A DNA stretch of 64,000 nucleotides from Basidiobolus meristosporus CBS 931.73 (Eukaryota > Basidiobolomycota > Basidiobolomycetes > Basidiobolales > Basidiobolaceae), in the NCBI GenBank assembly GCA_002104905.1, contig MCFE01000119.1, forward strand, positions 98,365 through 162,364, given 5' to 3'. The notes beneath the pieces were generated by a model. It saw nothing but the letters and a program-made list of their open reading frames with translations. It searched no databases and had not been told where the DNA came from. The position numbers and the translations under genes were made by a program. Numbering within the stretch: position 1 is the first letter of the stretch; every line of letters starts with the position of its first letter. Positions 31,949-42,617 of this stretch are shown here, in pieces.

Positions 31949-32298
31949 TATTGCAGGAGTTTTGGAGATATTAGAAGTGATTGGGAGCACAAGTAGATCA
32001 CTCAGTTTCCACTTGATGATTTATTTGAATGTAAAAGTGGTATCTATGTTTTTACATGGACTTGGCAAGACGAACATGGAAAATAATGCTCGGGAAGGTC
32101 CGTAGAGCATGTGCGCCAAGTTTGGGGCTGTTTGGACAACTTCGAGAATTTCCCCTGGCCTGGGTGGCCGATACTTCGGGAAAATATTCCAAGTAAATCC
32201 CGGCAAGAAATTGGGGCAAGATATCGTAGGATTCACAAACTAAGATCTAAGCGACTAGGCGGATGGAATGTTTAGGAGTGATTACGGAATTCATAACA
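31949..32298 (-). repeat. diverged copia LTR
   Basis: A 350-bp LTR in minus orientation (TATTGCAGGAG ... TTCATAACA). It is clearly related to the copia LTR but with many substitutions and a higher GC content toward its right end. It marks the right border of the transposon block; sequence character changes to GC-rich at about 32300. Confidence 0.78.
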
Positions 32299-34424
32299 GA
32301 GGAACCATGTATAGAGAGCGTGCTAACATGTGGGGAGATCTGGTTCCGACTCGGGTTGCAACATGACATATTAGGGTAGAGAGATAATCGAGTGTAGGGT
32401 GAAAAGGATTCAACTTGCGGTGGGTTTCGGTGGGACCCAACCACACCAACCCTCGAGCCATTGTTTGCCGGCGGAACACGGGGGACGCATTGAAACAGAT
32501 GCCCAGAGTCGAGGTGTTGACGAGGATTTGTCGACACTGGCATGCAAATTTCTTGGCGAGTATCCCAGATTAGGGCCGTCGGTTGGGTGGTATACTCCAA
32601 CGGCTGAATGGCTCAGGTGCCTGACTAGTAAGTCATACCATTCACCCTATCAATCAGCGACAACTCCACAACTCAGTCGGCGATAAGCCTATGTCTCACT
32701 GCTGCATCGCCCAACCAAAGATACGACCGCCAACGATCCTACCAAGCCCTTGACAAACCAGAAACTCCCAAGCTGATGGAACGGGTCTGGATCCGCTGGC
32801 ATGAGAGGCAAGCCCGGTCTGGACCTGAAGCTTTGTTGCCAGTCAACGTGGTCCACTTAGTACCTAGGAGGGGGGATATGATCGAACGTTGCGCCGATCA
32901 GAGAAGACGAGTTAATCTACCGTTATGACATCAGCATCCCACTAGTCTTGGTAAGACGTCCTGGGTGACTCAGCCGGCGGGAAGATTCGGTCGTGCCGAG
33001 ACTTTCCGTTCATGAGCTCGGGATATGGCTTGGAGAAGGCTGATGTTCTTGCATGGTTACGAGGATGGTCAGGCGACCGGAGGGATACCAGGTCGCTCGG
33101 AAGAGATGAGTCGATAGGAGGTGAAGAGAACGAAAGAGCCATCGGTGGCGATATGCCAGGACACAGATGCCTTGACTGATACGAAACCGATAACGGGGCA
33201 GGTCGGGTGGAGAAGGGAGTCGACCGATACCGTTGGAGAAGACATCGATTTGGGGGAACTCCCACCCTCCATGGGGAGAGACATCAGGAAACCGGCAGGG
33301 CATCCGGTTTGGTGAAATGGAAGCGACTTGGAGGAGTAACCATCGAGGGAATTTCGTGCGGTCACTGATTGCCATCACCATTTCGTCTGGTGTCCAGGTT
33401 GGCCAAGGTGGGACCGGTTTCCCAGGGATTTAGATTTGTTCAACCAAGGGGTAGAACGTCTTACCCTGCCTTGGACCATCGCTTCTCGCCATGCTTGATT
33501 CAAAGAAACGTGATGGCGATTTCATTGTGATTAGTGATTTAGGCGAGGCGTGCATTGAGCCTATCCATGAGTTACCAGGAACCAACCGATTCACCCACTG
33601 AATGACGTTCTCGGTGTGGTTGATGGGCAATAGCTGAGCTGAGCTGAGCTGACCCGAGTTAGCGTGAGCCAGGAACCGCTCGGCCCTCCCCCTTGAGACT
33701 CTATGACTCACTCCAGGGGACCAATGAACGCCCGGTCACCACAAAAATCCTGGAAAAGAGTGCCTGGAATGAAGAAATACTCATCGTGAGTCAATCACCA
33801 TGTTTGGCGGGTGATTTCCAAACCGGGTAACCCAACCCCCCCTTCCACTCCATATCCATACCTCCTGCCACAGGCAGGAGAATCCAACATCCACTCCCAC
33901 CCTGCTCAGTATGACTCAAACAATGGTCATGGTTACGTAGCGGGGTGGATGCTCGAATTCTTGGGTGTCAGTGGTTGTGCCACATGTGCTCCATCCTGGA
34001 CCAGACCGGACCGGGTCCAAGTCGAGAGCTTATGGTCGGGCCGGTCCAGTTCGGCTGAGGTTCATGAAATTATTTTATATGTTGAAAGAACTACAATACT
34101 GGCTTGGGGAACAGCTCAACAATCTATGGGTATGTCAATAATGTGAAGGGCGGATGTGAGTGAAAATGGGTATGATAAAAATACACAACTACGAAGTTCA
34201 GGAAGGTGAGGGTGAGGGTGAAGGTGAAGGTAGGGTAGAGGAGGAGGAGAAATGGTGTAGGAATGCCTCTCACATCAGTTAGCCGAAGCAAAGGGAAAAC
34301 GAGTCAAGTGTACATGAACCAGCAGCAGGAGTGGATGGTGGTGAGGTGGTGATGGTGCTGCTGCTACTGCTACTGTCGCTGATGATGGTGAGAGTGGACG
34401 ACTCAGTCGAGAGAAGAATCCAAC
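32299..34424. other. GC-richer stretch without a supported gene
   Basis: Many overlapping frames exist on both strands (for example 33010-33381 minus and 33811-34146 plus), but they overlap each other, lack recognisable motifs and show no clear intron signals. There is a short (AGCTG) tandem repeat at 33632-33651 and purine-rich GGTGAG/GGTGGT runs at 34200-34245 and 34330-34395. The latter probably belong to the 3' flank of the cyclin gene. Confidence 0.45.
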
Positions 34425-35439
34425 CTATGGGGAGGCTGAAGGTGAAGGGAGCTGAAACACTGGCTGGTGCTTGGATGCTGGTTCGGATTTCCTTTGGCGA
34501 TGTTTCTGTGCCTTGACCCGTAGCATGGCGACGAGCTCTTGTGTGTTGAGGGTAGAGCTGAGAGTAGGGTACGGGCCAGAGTGGGCGTGGGGTCTGCGTT
34601 TGATGGAGTGTAAAGCCTGGCCGGCAGGCTTGACCGAGGCATTACGCTTCTCTTTGATGGTTTGGATGAACTTCATACACATGTTGGACCAGCTGGTGAA
34701 GATTGGAAGGGAGACGAATAGACGATAGTCGATCATGCGAAGGAACGCATTCTCATTGATGTTGATATCGGCCACGTTCAAGCCAAGGGTCTTGGCCCAG
34801 ACCCCGTTGGTGTAGTTTCTGTCCTGAAGAAACTTCGAGGCCAGGATCAGTGCGGCAAGAAACATCCGTCTGGCGCACAACACGCGACCCATCAACGACT
34901 CGTCCAATCCCGGTGTGGCCGAGTCGTCTTGGGCGGACATGGGTTTTCGAAGGGTTTTTAATTGGGAAGATTTTCTTAAATTCAAGATATGCTCCTTAAT
35001 TCGGAACACGTAGAGTAATGCGGTTAATAAAGTACAATAGCTTGATTGACTACGTTTAATGGTCTCCTGAACGAAAAGGTTCAAGGGTAAAACGTTGTTC
35101 TCGGCACTGGGCTTTCCCCAGATGTTTCCGAGGATCTCGGCGGTGACGTCTGTTGGGAGGTTTGGTTAGCAAAAGGACGGGGTTGGCGGGAAGTGGAAGA
35201 GGTGGCAACTTACCAATCAGATCCCGCACGAGCTCGACTTTTTTCGGGGTGGTCATCGAGGCGTAGTTGAGCACATCGAAGCTGTCCTCGGTTCGGGCTG
35301 TGGTTTCGGGGACTGAAGAGGGCCAGGAGGGCCATGAATGGGATGGAGTATTGACAGAGGTGGTCACCGGGGGGATGTTTGATGAGCAAGCATGATTAAA
35401 ATTAAATGTAAAACTATTGACAAAAGCGACCGAAGACAT
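34425..35439 (-). CDS. PCL/Pho80-type cyclin
   Basis: Two exons, 35439-35214 and 35149-34425, joined across a 64-bp GT...AG intron (donor GTAAGT), giving 316 residues. The cyclin box carries LCARRMFLAALILASKFLQDRNYTNGVWAKTLGL and NENAFLRMIDYRLFVSLPIFTSWSNMC, typical of PCL cyclins, which bind the Pho85 kinase and act in cell-cycle entry and polarity. The N-terminus (MSSVAFVNSFTFNFN) is low-complexity, and the C-terminus is basic and Ser/Pro-rich. The start is the ATG at 35439; a TATA-like TATATAAC lies about 80 bp upstream on the minus strand. Exact subclass (PCL1/2/9 or other) cannot be fixed. The gene looks complete. Confidence 0.88.
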
Positions 35440-36494
35440 ATTTGACAGGAGATATCAAAAACAAAGAGGAATATTCAAAGAAACGTTGGAATCTTTGCTA
35501 GGTGTGCCGGTCACTGGTTATATACATGCCGGATTTGGGAGGGCTGCACGCCCATTGGCTGGAAAGCCCCGTGATTAGTTGATTGGAAATCTGCCACTTC
35601 CTGGATTGTCAAAAAAGCTCATTCAGACTCAGGATGATTCGTACGAATCGCCTTGGTTTTCTGGATTTTTTCTCCCCCCAAATTAGTGTGAGAACATGGC
35701 GACTTTTTTACAACCCCATAGGGATAGAGTTCCTTCCCACACACAATGGTGGTGCCAGAAAAATCCCTAGGCCCGGCCTTGTCCCACATGGCAGCAGTGA
35801 AGTGTGAAAATTCGTCAGAATCCAAGATAATTCGCTCGGATCCCACCACTTGCCCATTTGCCCATTTGCCCCTTCACACACTTGATTACGAAAATCTCGG
35901 TCACTTCACACACTTTATTACTCAATGATCGTGGTGATGAGCAACCCTTAGTCAACGTGAAAATCAGTGGATTTAGCGGAATCACCACCAACCTGGCTTT
36001 ATTGGTCCTATCAGAACCCTACAGCAATCCTGCGAGATTGGAATCCCCGTGTTTTCTCCAGCAATAAGATGGACGCGACCTCCTTAATCTCCAGTAACCA
36101 TGATGATAGGATGTTGCGTCGCATCGTTTTGGTCGCATTGAGCTTAGGGATCCACAGGTGATGGGTGTGATGGGTGATAGACCATCATCGGATTGCTTAA
36201 GTTTGAAATTGGAAATTTCCATTATGTGCTTCAGCTTGGTAGTTCCCAGTTGGGCTAGTTTCTGCCATCACTCCTTATCCCCCTTTTCATGGATAAGTGG
36301 ACTGTTAACCAGACACCGTAGTGTTTTTTATCGTGAGTGTGTCGCGTAACGTCTCTCTCAACCGACGTCACCTCAACAAAACCGCCGCACCTCTGCAAAC
36401 AAGCTGCAGTACCGCCGTTACGAAAGGGTTCACAAATAAAGATTGGACGTGCGTACGGGGCACCTCTGGAATACAATATAGTTCGATTCTCCTC

Positions 36495-36532
<38 letters not shown>

Positions 36533-36556
36533 TACCGACACTCTGCAGCAATCCCA
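35440..36556. other. intergenic region between the divergent cyclin and glycosyltransferase genes
   Basis: Contains the promoters of both neighbours. I see no supported gene: frames at 35583-36349 are short and overlapping. A dinucleotide (AC) repeat lies at 36494-36532, only 25 bp upstream of the glycosyltransferase start codon. Confidence 0.5.
36494..36532. repeat. (AC)n microsatellite in the 5' flank of the GT13-like gene
   Basis: CACACATACACATACAC followed by uninterrupted AC dinucleotides. It would lie in the 5' UTR or core promoter of the downstream gene and could vary in length between strains. Confidence 0.95.
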
Positions 36557-37811
36557 ATGATAAAGATACAACTTCGCTGGAGGCTACGAACAGGCTACAT
36601 GTTACAGATGCTGACCATGCTGTTCTTTAGCTTTTGGCTAGCTTTCGCGATATCGGTCATGACATACAGTAACCGTTTACACCATGCAACCACTGAAATA
36701 TCCAGCGAACTATTCCTTTCCAAGAACGCCGCGGCCTGGCCCAGAGGCGAGGCTCGGTTTCTGCCAATATTGGTTCCAGTGTCGGAAAATATAGAGCATC
36801 TTGAGCAGCTGGTTGAAGGGTTGTTGGCCATGGACAATTTGAACAAGGTAACTTCCAGGTGGATATCTCACTCGGCTCTGACTTGGGGACTGACCTTTTC
36901 TAGACCATGGTGGTGTTCTCGCAAGAGGGAGACAGCAGGGAGATCGAGTATGTTATCCGCAACATCCCCGCCAGAATGAATGCGCTTTATCTACACCGTA
37001 GCAAACCCTCGTTTTCCATCACCTCGCTCTTTGCGACAAGATGGTTCCCGTCCCCCGGAAACATGGAGTTCCTGCTTTCGTTCGCGTTTGATTCGATGAA
37101 GGTAACCAACCAGCAGTCCCGTGCACCAACCTCGACAGCTTTGGTAAGATTTGATTTTAGGCGCCTGGGGCAATTGTATTACAAAGCGATCTACTCCCAT
37201 CAACCGATATGTACGATTACTTCGAGTGGTCCTTCCGAACTATCCTCCAAAACCCTAGCTTTTCCAACGTCCTGAGCATCAATGGATTCAACAAGGACCC
37301 GTATACCCTGGGGGATCTTTATCGTCTGACACCTGATCGTTTCAAGCCTCGCGGCTGGTGCATCTCCGCAGAGAAATGGCCATTGCTTCGGGGCCAATGG
37401 GCTGCGGCTGGTAACTGGGGGTATAACATCGAGCATAACGTCAGGATCCCATATCATATGGTCAGCCTGACCCCGATGGTTGCGCGGGTCCGCAATGTTC
37501 GCAAGCCGGTAAGTACTCTTGTGTGCTGCGCCATGGATTGTTGTGGTTTCTAACTGGTCTACGAACTTAGTTCCCCGACTTGCCAGAGCTCTTCACCGCT
37601 GACGACGCCCCATCCCCCAATGAGACCAGGCGTATATCATACGAGCAGGAAGAACCGTATCTTGTCATGTCTCGTTATGCTAAACTGGCCGTAAAAGGGT
37701 TTCGGTATCCCACCAGGTAAGAACGGCAGCAACGCAGCCTAGGCCGGACATTCACTCACCCCTTTGCCGTCTAGGAATAGCGAATTTGGGATATTCCGGC
37801 ATGAGTATTAG
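36557..37811 (+). CDS. GT13 (GnT-I/POMGnT-like) glycosyltransferase, predicted type II membrane protein
   Basis: Five exons: 36557-36847, 36904-37101, 37161-37508, 37571-37716, 37775-37811, all with GT...AG introns of 56-62 bp, giving 339 residues. A signal anchor (MLTMLFFSFWLAFAISV, about residues 19-35) suggests a Golgi type II protein. The core resembles GT13 enzymes, which transfer N-acetylglucosamine: LPILVPVSENIEHL, MVVFSQEGD, then APGAIVLQSDLLPSTDMYDYF and VLSINGFNKD, which align with the EDD region and SAWNDNG of GnT-I. The metal-binding EDD is Gln171-Ser172-Asp173, keeping only the last Asp. A WDDW-like segment containing the catalytic Asp of GnT-I is NWGYN here. Choosing the acceptor at 37160 avoids an apparent frameshift. 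Family membership is moderately sure; activity is open. Confidence 0.68.
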
Positions 37812-38814
37812 CGGGCCACTTTGGTAGCTTCGTCCACATTATTCTGCACCAGAGGCAACCGGTAGAGAGGGCAGCCCTATTGCGGAATCACCATGGCTTG
37901 CTCTCCTCCTATATGTCTCCTTTGCATGCTGATTCCCTCTATATTCGAGAACATTGCTCTATCACGCCACCATCCTCAGCGAGGTCACCCAGTATATACT
38001 CCACACAATAAATCGTAGATATCTTTTGAAACTGGGTTGTATTTTAGATAAGATTTGGTCAATGCCAAGGGGAGCAATGGTGGAGGCCATGATTTCACCT
38101 ACAAGTAGTGTTTAGGGATTGTTTTCATTTGTCTCAGGGATCTGGTGTCAATTCTTGGCCATGAAGGAGACTTTGCTAGTCTGCTGTGGGGAGGCCATCC
38201 AGTCCATGTCAACCACAACGTTGAGGGCATCTTATTGATCATTTGATGTCATCCCAGCCTACCAGTGACATAATCAAGAATGCACCAGTTGGATGCTCAT
38301 TCTCCAAGTAACATTATTAACTTTTATTATTAGCATGACTTCACTAGCAAGCTTAACTTCTATTGTCAGCATGACTTCACTATCAAGTGGATGACCATTG
38401 GTGGTGAATATTCGTAGTATATTTGACCATGTACAAAACATCCAGTCATGGCCAATGAGCTGATAGGTAATCTTATGTAAACACCGCCAAAAATGACAGG
38501 TGGCTTTTGCCCAACTCCACCAGTCTAGCTCGGAAAAGACCCAACAGCCTGCAGCTGACATCTCGCCGATACAGCTAGCGGGGTCGAAGAGTCTTGCCAA
38601 GCGATAACGTGAAACCTTGGGGCATTGTCGGATGCCTGCAGTAGTCAGCATGCGGCCGTCCATTAAAACATATTCGAGACTACATGAATTATGCGGAGAA
38701 TTATTGACTGAGGGGAGGGGGGCGATGGTGGGCGGTCCATAGCTGATACGTCTCCGTTTCGGCTTCGCCGATTGGGATCGAGGTCCAAAGGGTGTTGGAA
38801 ATCCATTCGCACAT

Positions 38815-38849
38815 GGTCCATTCGTGATCCATCGATTGCAGAATGGATC
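38815..38849 (+). promoter_or_regulatory. 35-bp quasi-palindrome, copy 1 upstream of the ATPase
   Basis: GGTCCATTC arm, ATCGAT core and GAATGGATC arm. The arms are inverted repeats with one mismatch. About 475-509 bp before the ATPase ATG. Confidence 0.55.
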
Positions 38850-38961
38850 GGGTTCCCTTATTCAGCGGATCATGCAGCTGGATGTTGGACAAATTAAGCG
38901 ACCATTGGTTGATATGAGAGTTTTTGTAAGTGAAATGTTTCTATCAGTGTCCAAATCTGCT

Positions 38962-38996
38962 GATCCATTCGTGATTCCTCGATTGCAGAATTAATT
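38962..38996 (+). promoter_or_regulatory. 35-bp quasi-palindrome, copy 2 upstream of the ATPase
   Basis: Same orientation as copy 1: GATCCATTCGTGATTCC, TCGATTGCAGAATT. The right arm is degraded (GAATTAATT). Confidence 0.5.
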
Positions 38997-39078
38997 GGCG
39001 AAAAAAAGGAGCGTAAGACATGTAGTCATTGGCTGGGTCTTTCCCCATTTTGATCCTACATCCCATCACCACCCCAGT

Positions 39079-39113
39079 GATCCATTCTACAATCGATGAA
39101 TGAGGAATGGACC
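39079..39113 (-). promoter_or_regulatory. 35-bp quasi-palindrome, copy 3 upstream of the ATPase, inverted
   Basis: On the minus strand it matches copy 1 at 31 of 35 positions (arms GGTCCATTC and GAATGGATC, core ATCGAT). It lies 211-245 bp before the ATPase ATG. Confidence 0.55.
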
Positions 39114-39323
39114 GGAGCAATGATCTGGTGTAACTGATCCCTTTTTAATGTCTCTTTCCTGTATTGGGAATGTTGAGCAGCTGGCTTAGACAGCGTATTT
39201 ATAGACGGGTAAGATGACCGGTGGTCGCCTGAGATGAAATATCATTCCCTTCGCTCTATTATTTAATTCTTGTCTCGGAATTCATCTTTGACCGGATCGT
39301 CAATTGATCCTTCAACGTTCACA

Positions 39324-42300
39324 ATGTCGCGCAGTGCTCCAACACAGTCCTTTGATATCGAAAACGCTCCTCGGGCTGCCCCGCCTTCGTTCCGCGATGT
39401 GGAGCAGGAGAAGAGACGGGCACGCACCTTGGTCATAGAATTCAAGACGCTGCTTACCTACGTGAGAGAAATCATCACCAAGCGTGGCAATAGCAAGTCC
39501 GCAACGAAGGGCGGGCTTCCTCAGCATATCTCCAACCAGATTGGCCAGCATGAGGCCGATGTTGATTTCCATACAATCGATTCCTTAGTCCTCGCAGAGA
39601 GGCTAGATACCAACCTCAAGAGTGGATTGACCACTGCCGAGGCCCAGAGGAGGCTTGCCGAATGGGGCCCTAACGCACTGAGCCCACCGCCCTCCAGGCT
39701 TCTGGCCAAGCTCGCCAACTACTTTTTGGGCGGCTTCTGTTGGTTGCTGTGGATTGCTGCCGTGCTGGCCTTTCTGGCCTACAAGCCCATTGGAAATCCA
39801 AACCCTGACCCAACTAATCTGGGGCTTGGAATTGTCGTCTTGATTGTCATCTTCCTCCAAGCGGCATTCACAGCATACCAGGACTACTCGAGCGACAAGG
39901 TGATGAAGAGTGTCCAGTCGATGCTTCCCTCAAGTGCCACCGTGTTCCGTGATGGCTCGTGGTGTCCAATCTCTGCCATCGATTTGGTGGTGGGAGATCT
40001 GGTGAAGGTCAAATACGGAGTGAAGATTTCTGCAGACATTCGTTTGATCGACGTTGCTGAGATGCGCGTCGATCAATCTGTCCTCACCGGAGAGAGCGAG
40101 CCTGTGACCATGACCACCCATTCCACCTCGGCTACCTACCTCGAATCCCACAACATTGCCTTGATGGGCACGTTGGTGACCAACGGCGAGGGAGTAGGCG
40201 TTGTCATCGCCACTGGAGACGCCACCGTCATGGGCAAGATCGCCAAGCTCTCTTCCACCGGAACCGGCAAGAACGGTGGCATGGAGCAATCCTTGTTGCA
40301 GAAGGACATCGCCCTGTTCGTCCGGATCATCGCTTCCTTGGCCATCACCACCGGAGTCATCATCATGGTTGTGTGGGGGGCATGGCTTCGTCGCACCTAC
40401 CCCACATTCATCTCGTTATCCGAGGTGTTGGTGAATACCATTGGGGTGATCGTCGCGTTTGTGCCGGACGGCCTGCCATTTGCCATCACCCTCACGCTCA
40501 CCCTGGTTGCTCGTCGCATGGCCAGCAACAAGGTTTTGGTCAAGAACCTGTCGACGGTCGAGACATTGGGCGCAGTCAATGTGTTAGCCTCCGACAAGAC
40601 CGGCACTTTGACGCAGAACAAGATGGTCGTCAAGCACATCTGGATGAAAGGCAGCAGCTTCACAGTGGGCGAGTGTGGTGACCTTCTCCAGCAGCACAGT
40701 GGGATCCAGAAGTTCATGACCGTCACAGGACTATGCAACGGTGCGCAATTCACCCAGTCGGAGACACGTGACCCCGCCGGGGAGCGACCAGTGATAGGCG
40801 ATGCCACGGACATCGCTCTTTTAAGAGCCAGCGAGCAGGTCATTGGCATTGACAAGCTGCACGCGCAGTACTCTATTCTTCACGAGATCCCGTTCAACTC
40901 CCGCAACAAGTGGATGTTGACCCTAGCCAGGGCGAATCAGGGCGAGGCTGGGGAAGCCCAGGCCCCGGAGCTGTTCACCAAGGGCGCCCCCGACTTTTTG
41001 ATTGGGAAATGCACACATATCATGAGTCACACCGGGGAGGTCTCCCCACTAGATGCTGAGTCAATTCAGCGCTTGGAGAAGCAGCAAGAGCTATGGAGCA
41101 GCAATGGTGAGCGAGTCCTGTTGGTGTGTCGCAAGGTGGTGCAGGAGGAGAAGGAGATCCCAGTAGACTGGGAGGATGAATTCCTCGTCGACCGAGTCCG
41201 CAGCGGATTGTGTATTCTCGGCCTGGTTGGGATTGTGGACCCACCGAGGGAAGAGACCCTCAACGTCGTGCAAGTTTGCAGAGGAGCCGGCATTCGGTTA
41301 TTTATGGTCACTGGCGACCATGGTGCTACTGCAGCAGCCATCGCCAAGCAAGTTGGGATCTTCACCTACCCCGAACTCCATACCAGTGCCCATATCATGA
41401 ACGAGAGTGGCGTTACTGCCTTTGTCAATCCCCACGAAGCAGAGTCGACCCACACCAGCGATGATGATACCTCCACTCGTGTGGAGTCCATCGAAGTTGG
41501 AAACAGGGTCGCCCCTCTCGTCACCAACTTCCGGAAGGTGAGCCTTCTCCTTACCGGCAGCGACCTTCCCAATTTCATCGACAGCCACTGGGATCGCGTA
41601 TTCGAGTACGAGGAGATCGTGTTCTCCCGCACCACCCCGGAGCAGAAGCTTCGCATTGTAGAGGAATTCCGGTCTCGTGGCTCGGTAGTGGGGGTCACTG
41701 GGGACGGGGTGAATGATGCCCCCGCGTTGAAGCGCGCGCACATCGGTATCGCCATGGGTGGTGGTTCGGAGGTGGCAGTAGCGGCCGCACACATGGTTTT
41801 GTTGGACAACAACTTTAGCTCCATCTTGGTTAGTCTGGAAAGTGGGCGTCTGGTGTTTGAGAATCTCAAGAAGTGTCTGTTGTATATGCTTCCAGCTGGT
41901 TCGTTTGCCGAGATGATCCCGGTGCTGACCAACATGTTCTTTGGGCTTCCTCTGCCATTGAGCCCCTTCCTGATGTTGGTGATTTGCGTGTTGACTGATG
42001 TGCCACCGGCTATCGCTTTGGTGCTTGAGAAGCCCGAACGGGACCTTCTTAAGCGCAAGCCTAGGGATGCCAAGAACGACCGCCTGGTGAACTGGAGACT
42101 CCTGATCCATGCGTACTTCATGGTTGGTCTGATCGAAACCTTGGTCGGGCATATCCTTTACTTTTTCTTCATGACCACCCAGGGTGGGCTGCGCGTTAGC
42201 GATCTCTTCTTCGCATTCGATAAGTGGCAGGATGGATACCACGGGAAAACGGGCCAGGAACTCCAGGAGCTGACGTATGGAGGGCAGAGCGTGATGTTCA

Positions 42301-42617
42301 TCTCGTTAGTGATGTGTCAGGCGTTTGGTAACTTGCTCTCCACACGCACCCGGTATCTCTCCTTTTTCCAACACAACCCGCTGCAGCGGCCCACCCGCAA
42401 TTTGGGACTGGTCGTCGCCCAAGCACTTTCGTTGACCTTCGCCATCATCGTGGTCCATGTCCCCTTCTTCCAAGAGCAATTCAACACCCGCGCAGTACCT
42501 GCCGGTTATTGGTTCGCTCCATTGATCGGAGCGGTATTGATCTTCCTCCTGGACGAACTTCGTAAATTCACCTGTAGATCACGGCCAAAGGGAACATTGG
42601 CAAAGTTAGCCTGGTAA
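39324..42617 (+). CDS. P-type ATPase, subfamily IIC (Na+/K+-ATPase alpha-like cation pump)
   Basis: A 1,097-residue intronless gene starting at ATG 39324; the frame is open further upstream but only without an ATG. It should transport Na+ or K+ across the plasma membrane, driven by ATP. The N-terminal cation-transporter domain (GPNALSPPP, FGGFCWLLW-like FLGGFCWLLW) is IIC-like. Actuator motif TGES is at 255-258, the phosphorylated Asp in SDKTGTLT is Asp424, and the hinge motif GDGVNDAP is at about 793-800. M4 reads VPDGLP (Asp382 where animal pumps have Glu), M5 keeps a Glu (FAEMIPVL), and M6 reads CVLTDVPPA with one of two aspartates retained. Fungal relatives include the ACU-type K+/Na+ uptake ATPases. 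No beta subunit gene is nearby. Transported ion is inferred. Confidence 0.92.
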   Translation: MSRSAPTQSFDIENAPRAAPPSFRDVEQEKRRARTLVIEFKTLLTYVREIITKRGNSKSATKGGLPQHISNQIGQHEADVDFHTIDSLVLAERLDTNLKSGLTTAEAQRRLAEWGPNALSPPPSRLLAKLANYFLGGFCWLLWIAAVLAFLAYKPIGNPNPDPTNLGLGIVVLIVIFLQAAFTAYQDYSSDKVMKSVQSMLPSSATVFRDGSWCPISAIDLVVGDLVKVKYGVKISADIRLIDVAEMRVDQSVLTGESEPVTMTTHSTSATYLESHNIALMGTLVTNGEGVGVVIATGDATVMGKIAKLSSTGTGKNGGMEQSLLQKDIALFVRIIASLAITTGVIIMVVWGAWLRRTYPTFISLSEVLVNTIGVIVAFVPDGLPFAITLTLTLVARRMASNKVLVKNLSTVETLGAVNVLASDKTGTLTQNKMVVKHIWMKGSSFTVGECGDLLQQHSGIQKFMTVTGLCNGAQFTQSETRDPAGERPVIGDATDIALLRASEQVIGIDKLHAQYSILHEIPFNSRNKWMLTLARANQGEAGEAQAPELFTKGAPDFLIGKCTHIMSHTGEVSPLDAESIQRLEKQQELWSSNGERVLLVCRKVVQEEKEIPVDWEDEFLVDRVRSGLCILGLVGIVDPPREETLNVVQVCRGAGIRLFMVTGDHGATAAAIAKQVGIFTYPELHTSAHIMNESGVTAFVNPHEAESTHTSDDDTSTRVESIEVGNRVAPLVTNFRKVSLLLTGSDLPNFIDSHWDRVFEYEEIVFSRTTPEQKLRIVEEFRSRGSVVGVTGDGVNDAPALKRAHIGIAMGGGSEVAVAAAHMVLLDNNFSSILVSLESGRLVFENLKKCLLYMLPAGSFAEMIPVLTNMFFGLPLPLSPFLMLVICVLTDVPPAIALVLEKPERDLLKRKPRDAKNDRLVNWRLLIHAYFMVGLIETLVGHILYFFFMTTQGGLRVSDLFFAFDKWQDGYHGKTGQELQELTYGGQSVMFISLVMCQAFGNLLSTRTRYLSFFQHNPLQRPTRNLGLVVAQALSLTFAIIVVHVPFFQEQFNTRAVPAGYWFAPLIGAVLIFLLDELRKFTCRSRPKGTLAKLAW

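Larger units (their letters stand above)
37812..39323. other. intergenic region upstream of the P-type ATPase
   Basis: No supported gene between the glycosyltransferase stop and the ATPase start. Short antisense frames (38274-38663, 38701-38892 minus) lack recognisable features. The last 510 bp contain three copies of a 35-bp quasi-palindrome, and a TATA-like TATTTATAG lies at 39196-39204, about 120 bp before the start codon. Confidence 0.55.

Noticed and set aside
32590-32690. tRNA-like segment (GGCTGAATGGCTCAGGTG, CTGACTAGTAAGTCA)
   Set aside because: It resembles an A box and an anticodon arm, but there is no B box (GGTTCRANNCC) downstream, the anticodon loop has the wrong size and no acceptor stem forms.
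33010-33381. Overlapping frames in the GC-rich region
   Set aside because: Three frames on the minus strand and two on the plus strand overlap; none has motifs or splice structure that favours it.
36255-36630. Several short frames crossing the AC microsatellite
   Set aside because: Their length is due to Thr-His or Cys-Val repeats translated from the dinucleotide run.
37161-37275. Apparent frameshift in the GT13-like gene
   Set aside because: Using the acceptor at 37160 restores a continuous frame with all five exons in phase; the frame that seemed to continue is an intron read-through.
39270-39323. 18-codon upstream extension of the P-type ATPase
   Set aside because: It would start at TTG, not ATG; the first in-frame ATG is at 39324 and gives a normal IIC N-terminus.
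41298-42242. 314-codon minus-strand frame
   Set aside because: Lies entirely antisense to the P-type ATPase and has no recognisable features; long shadow frames are common in GC-rich coding sequence.
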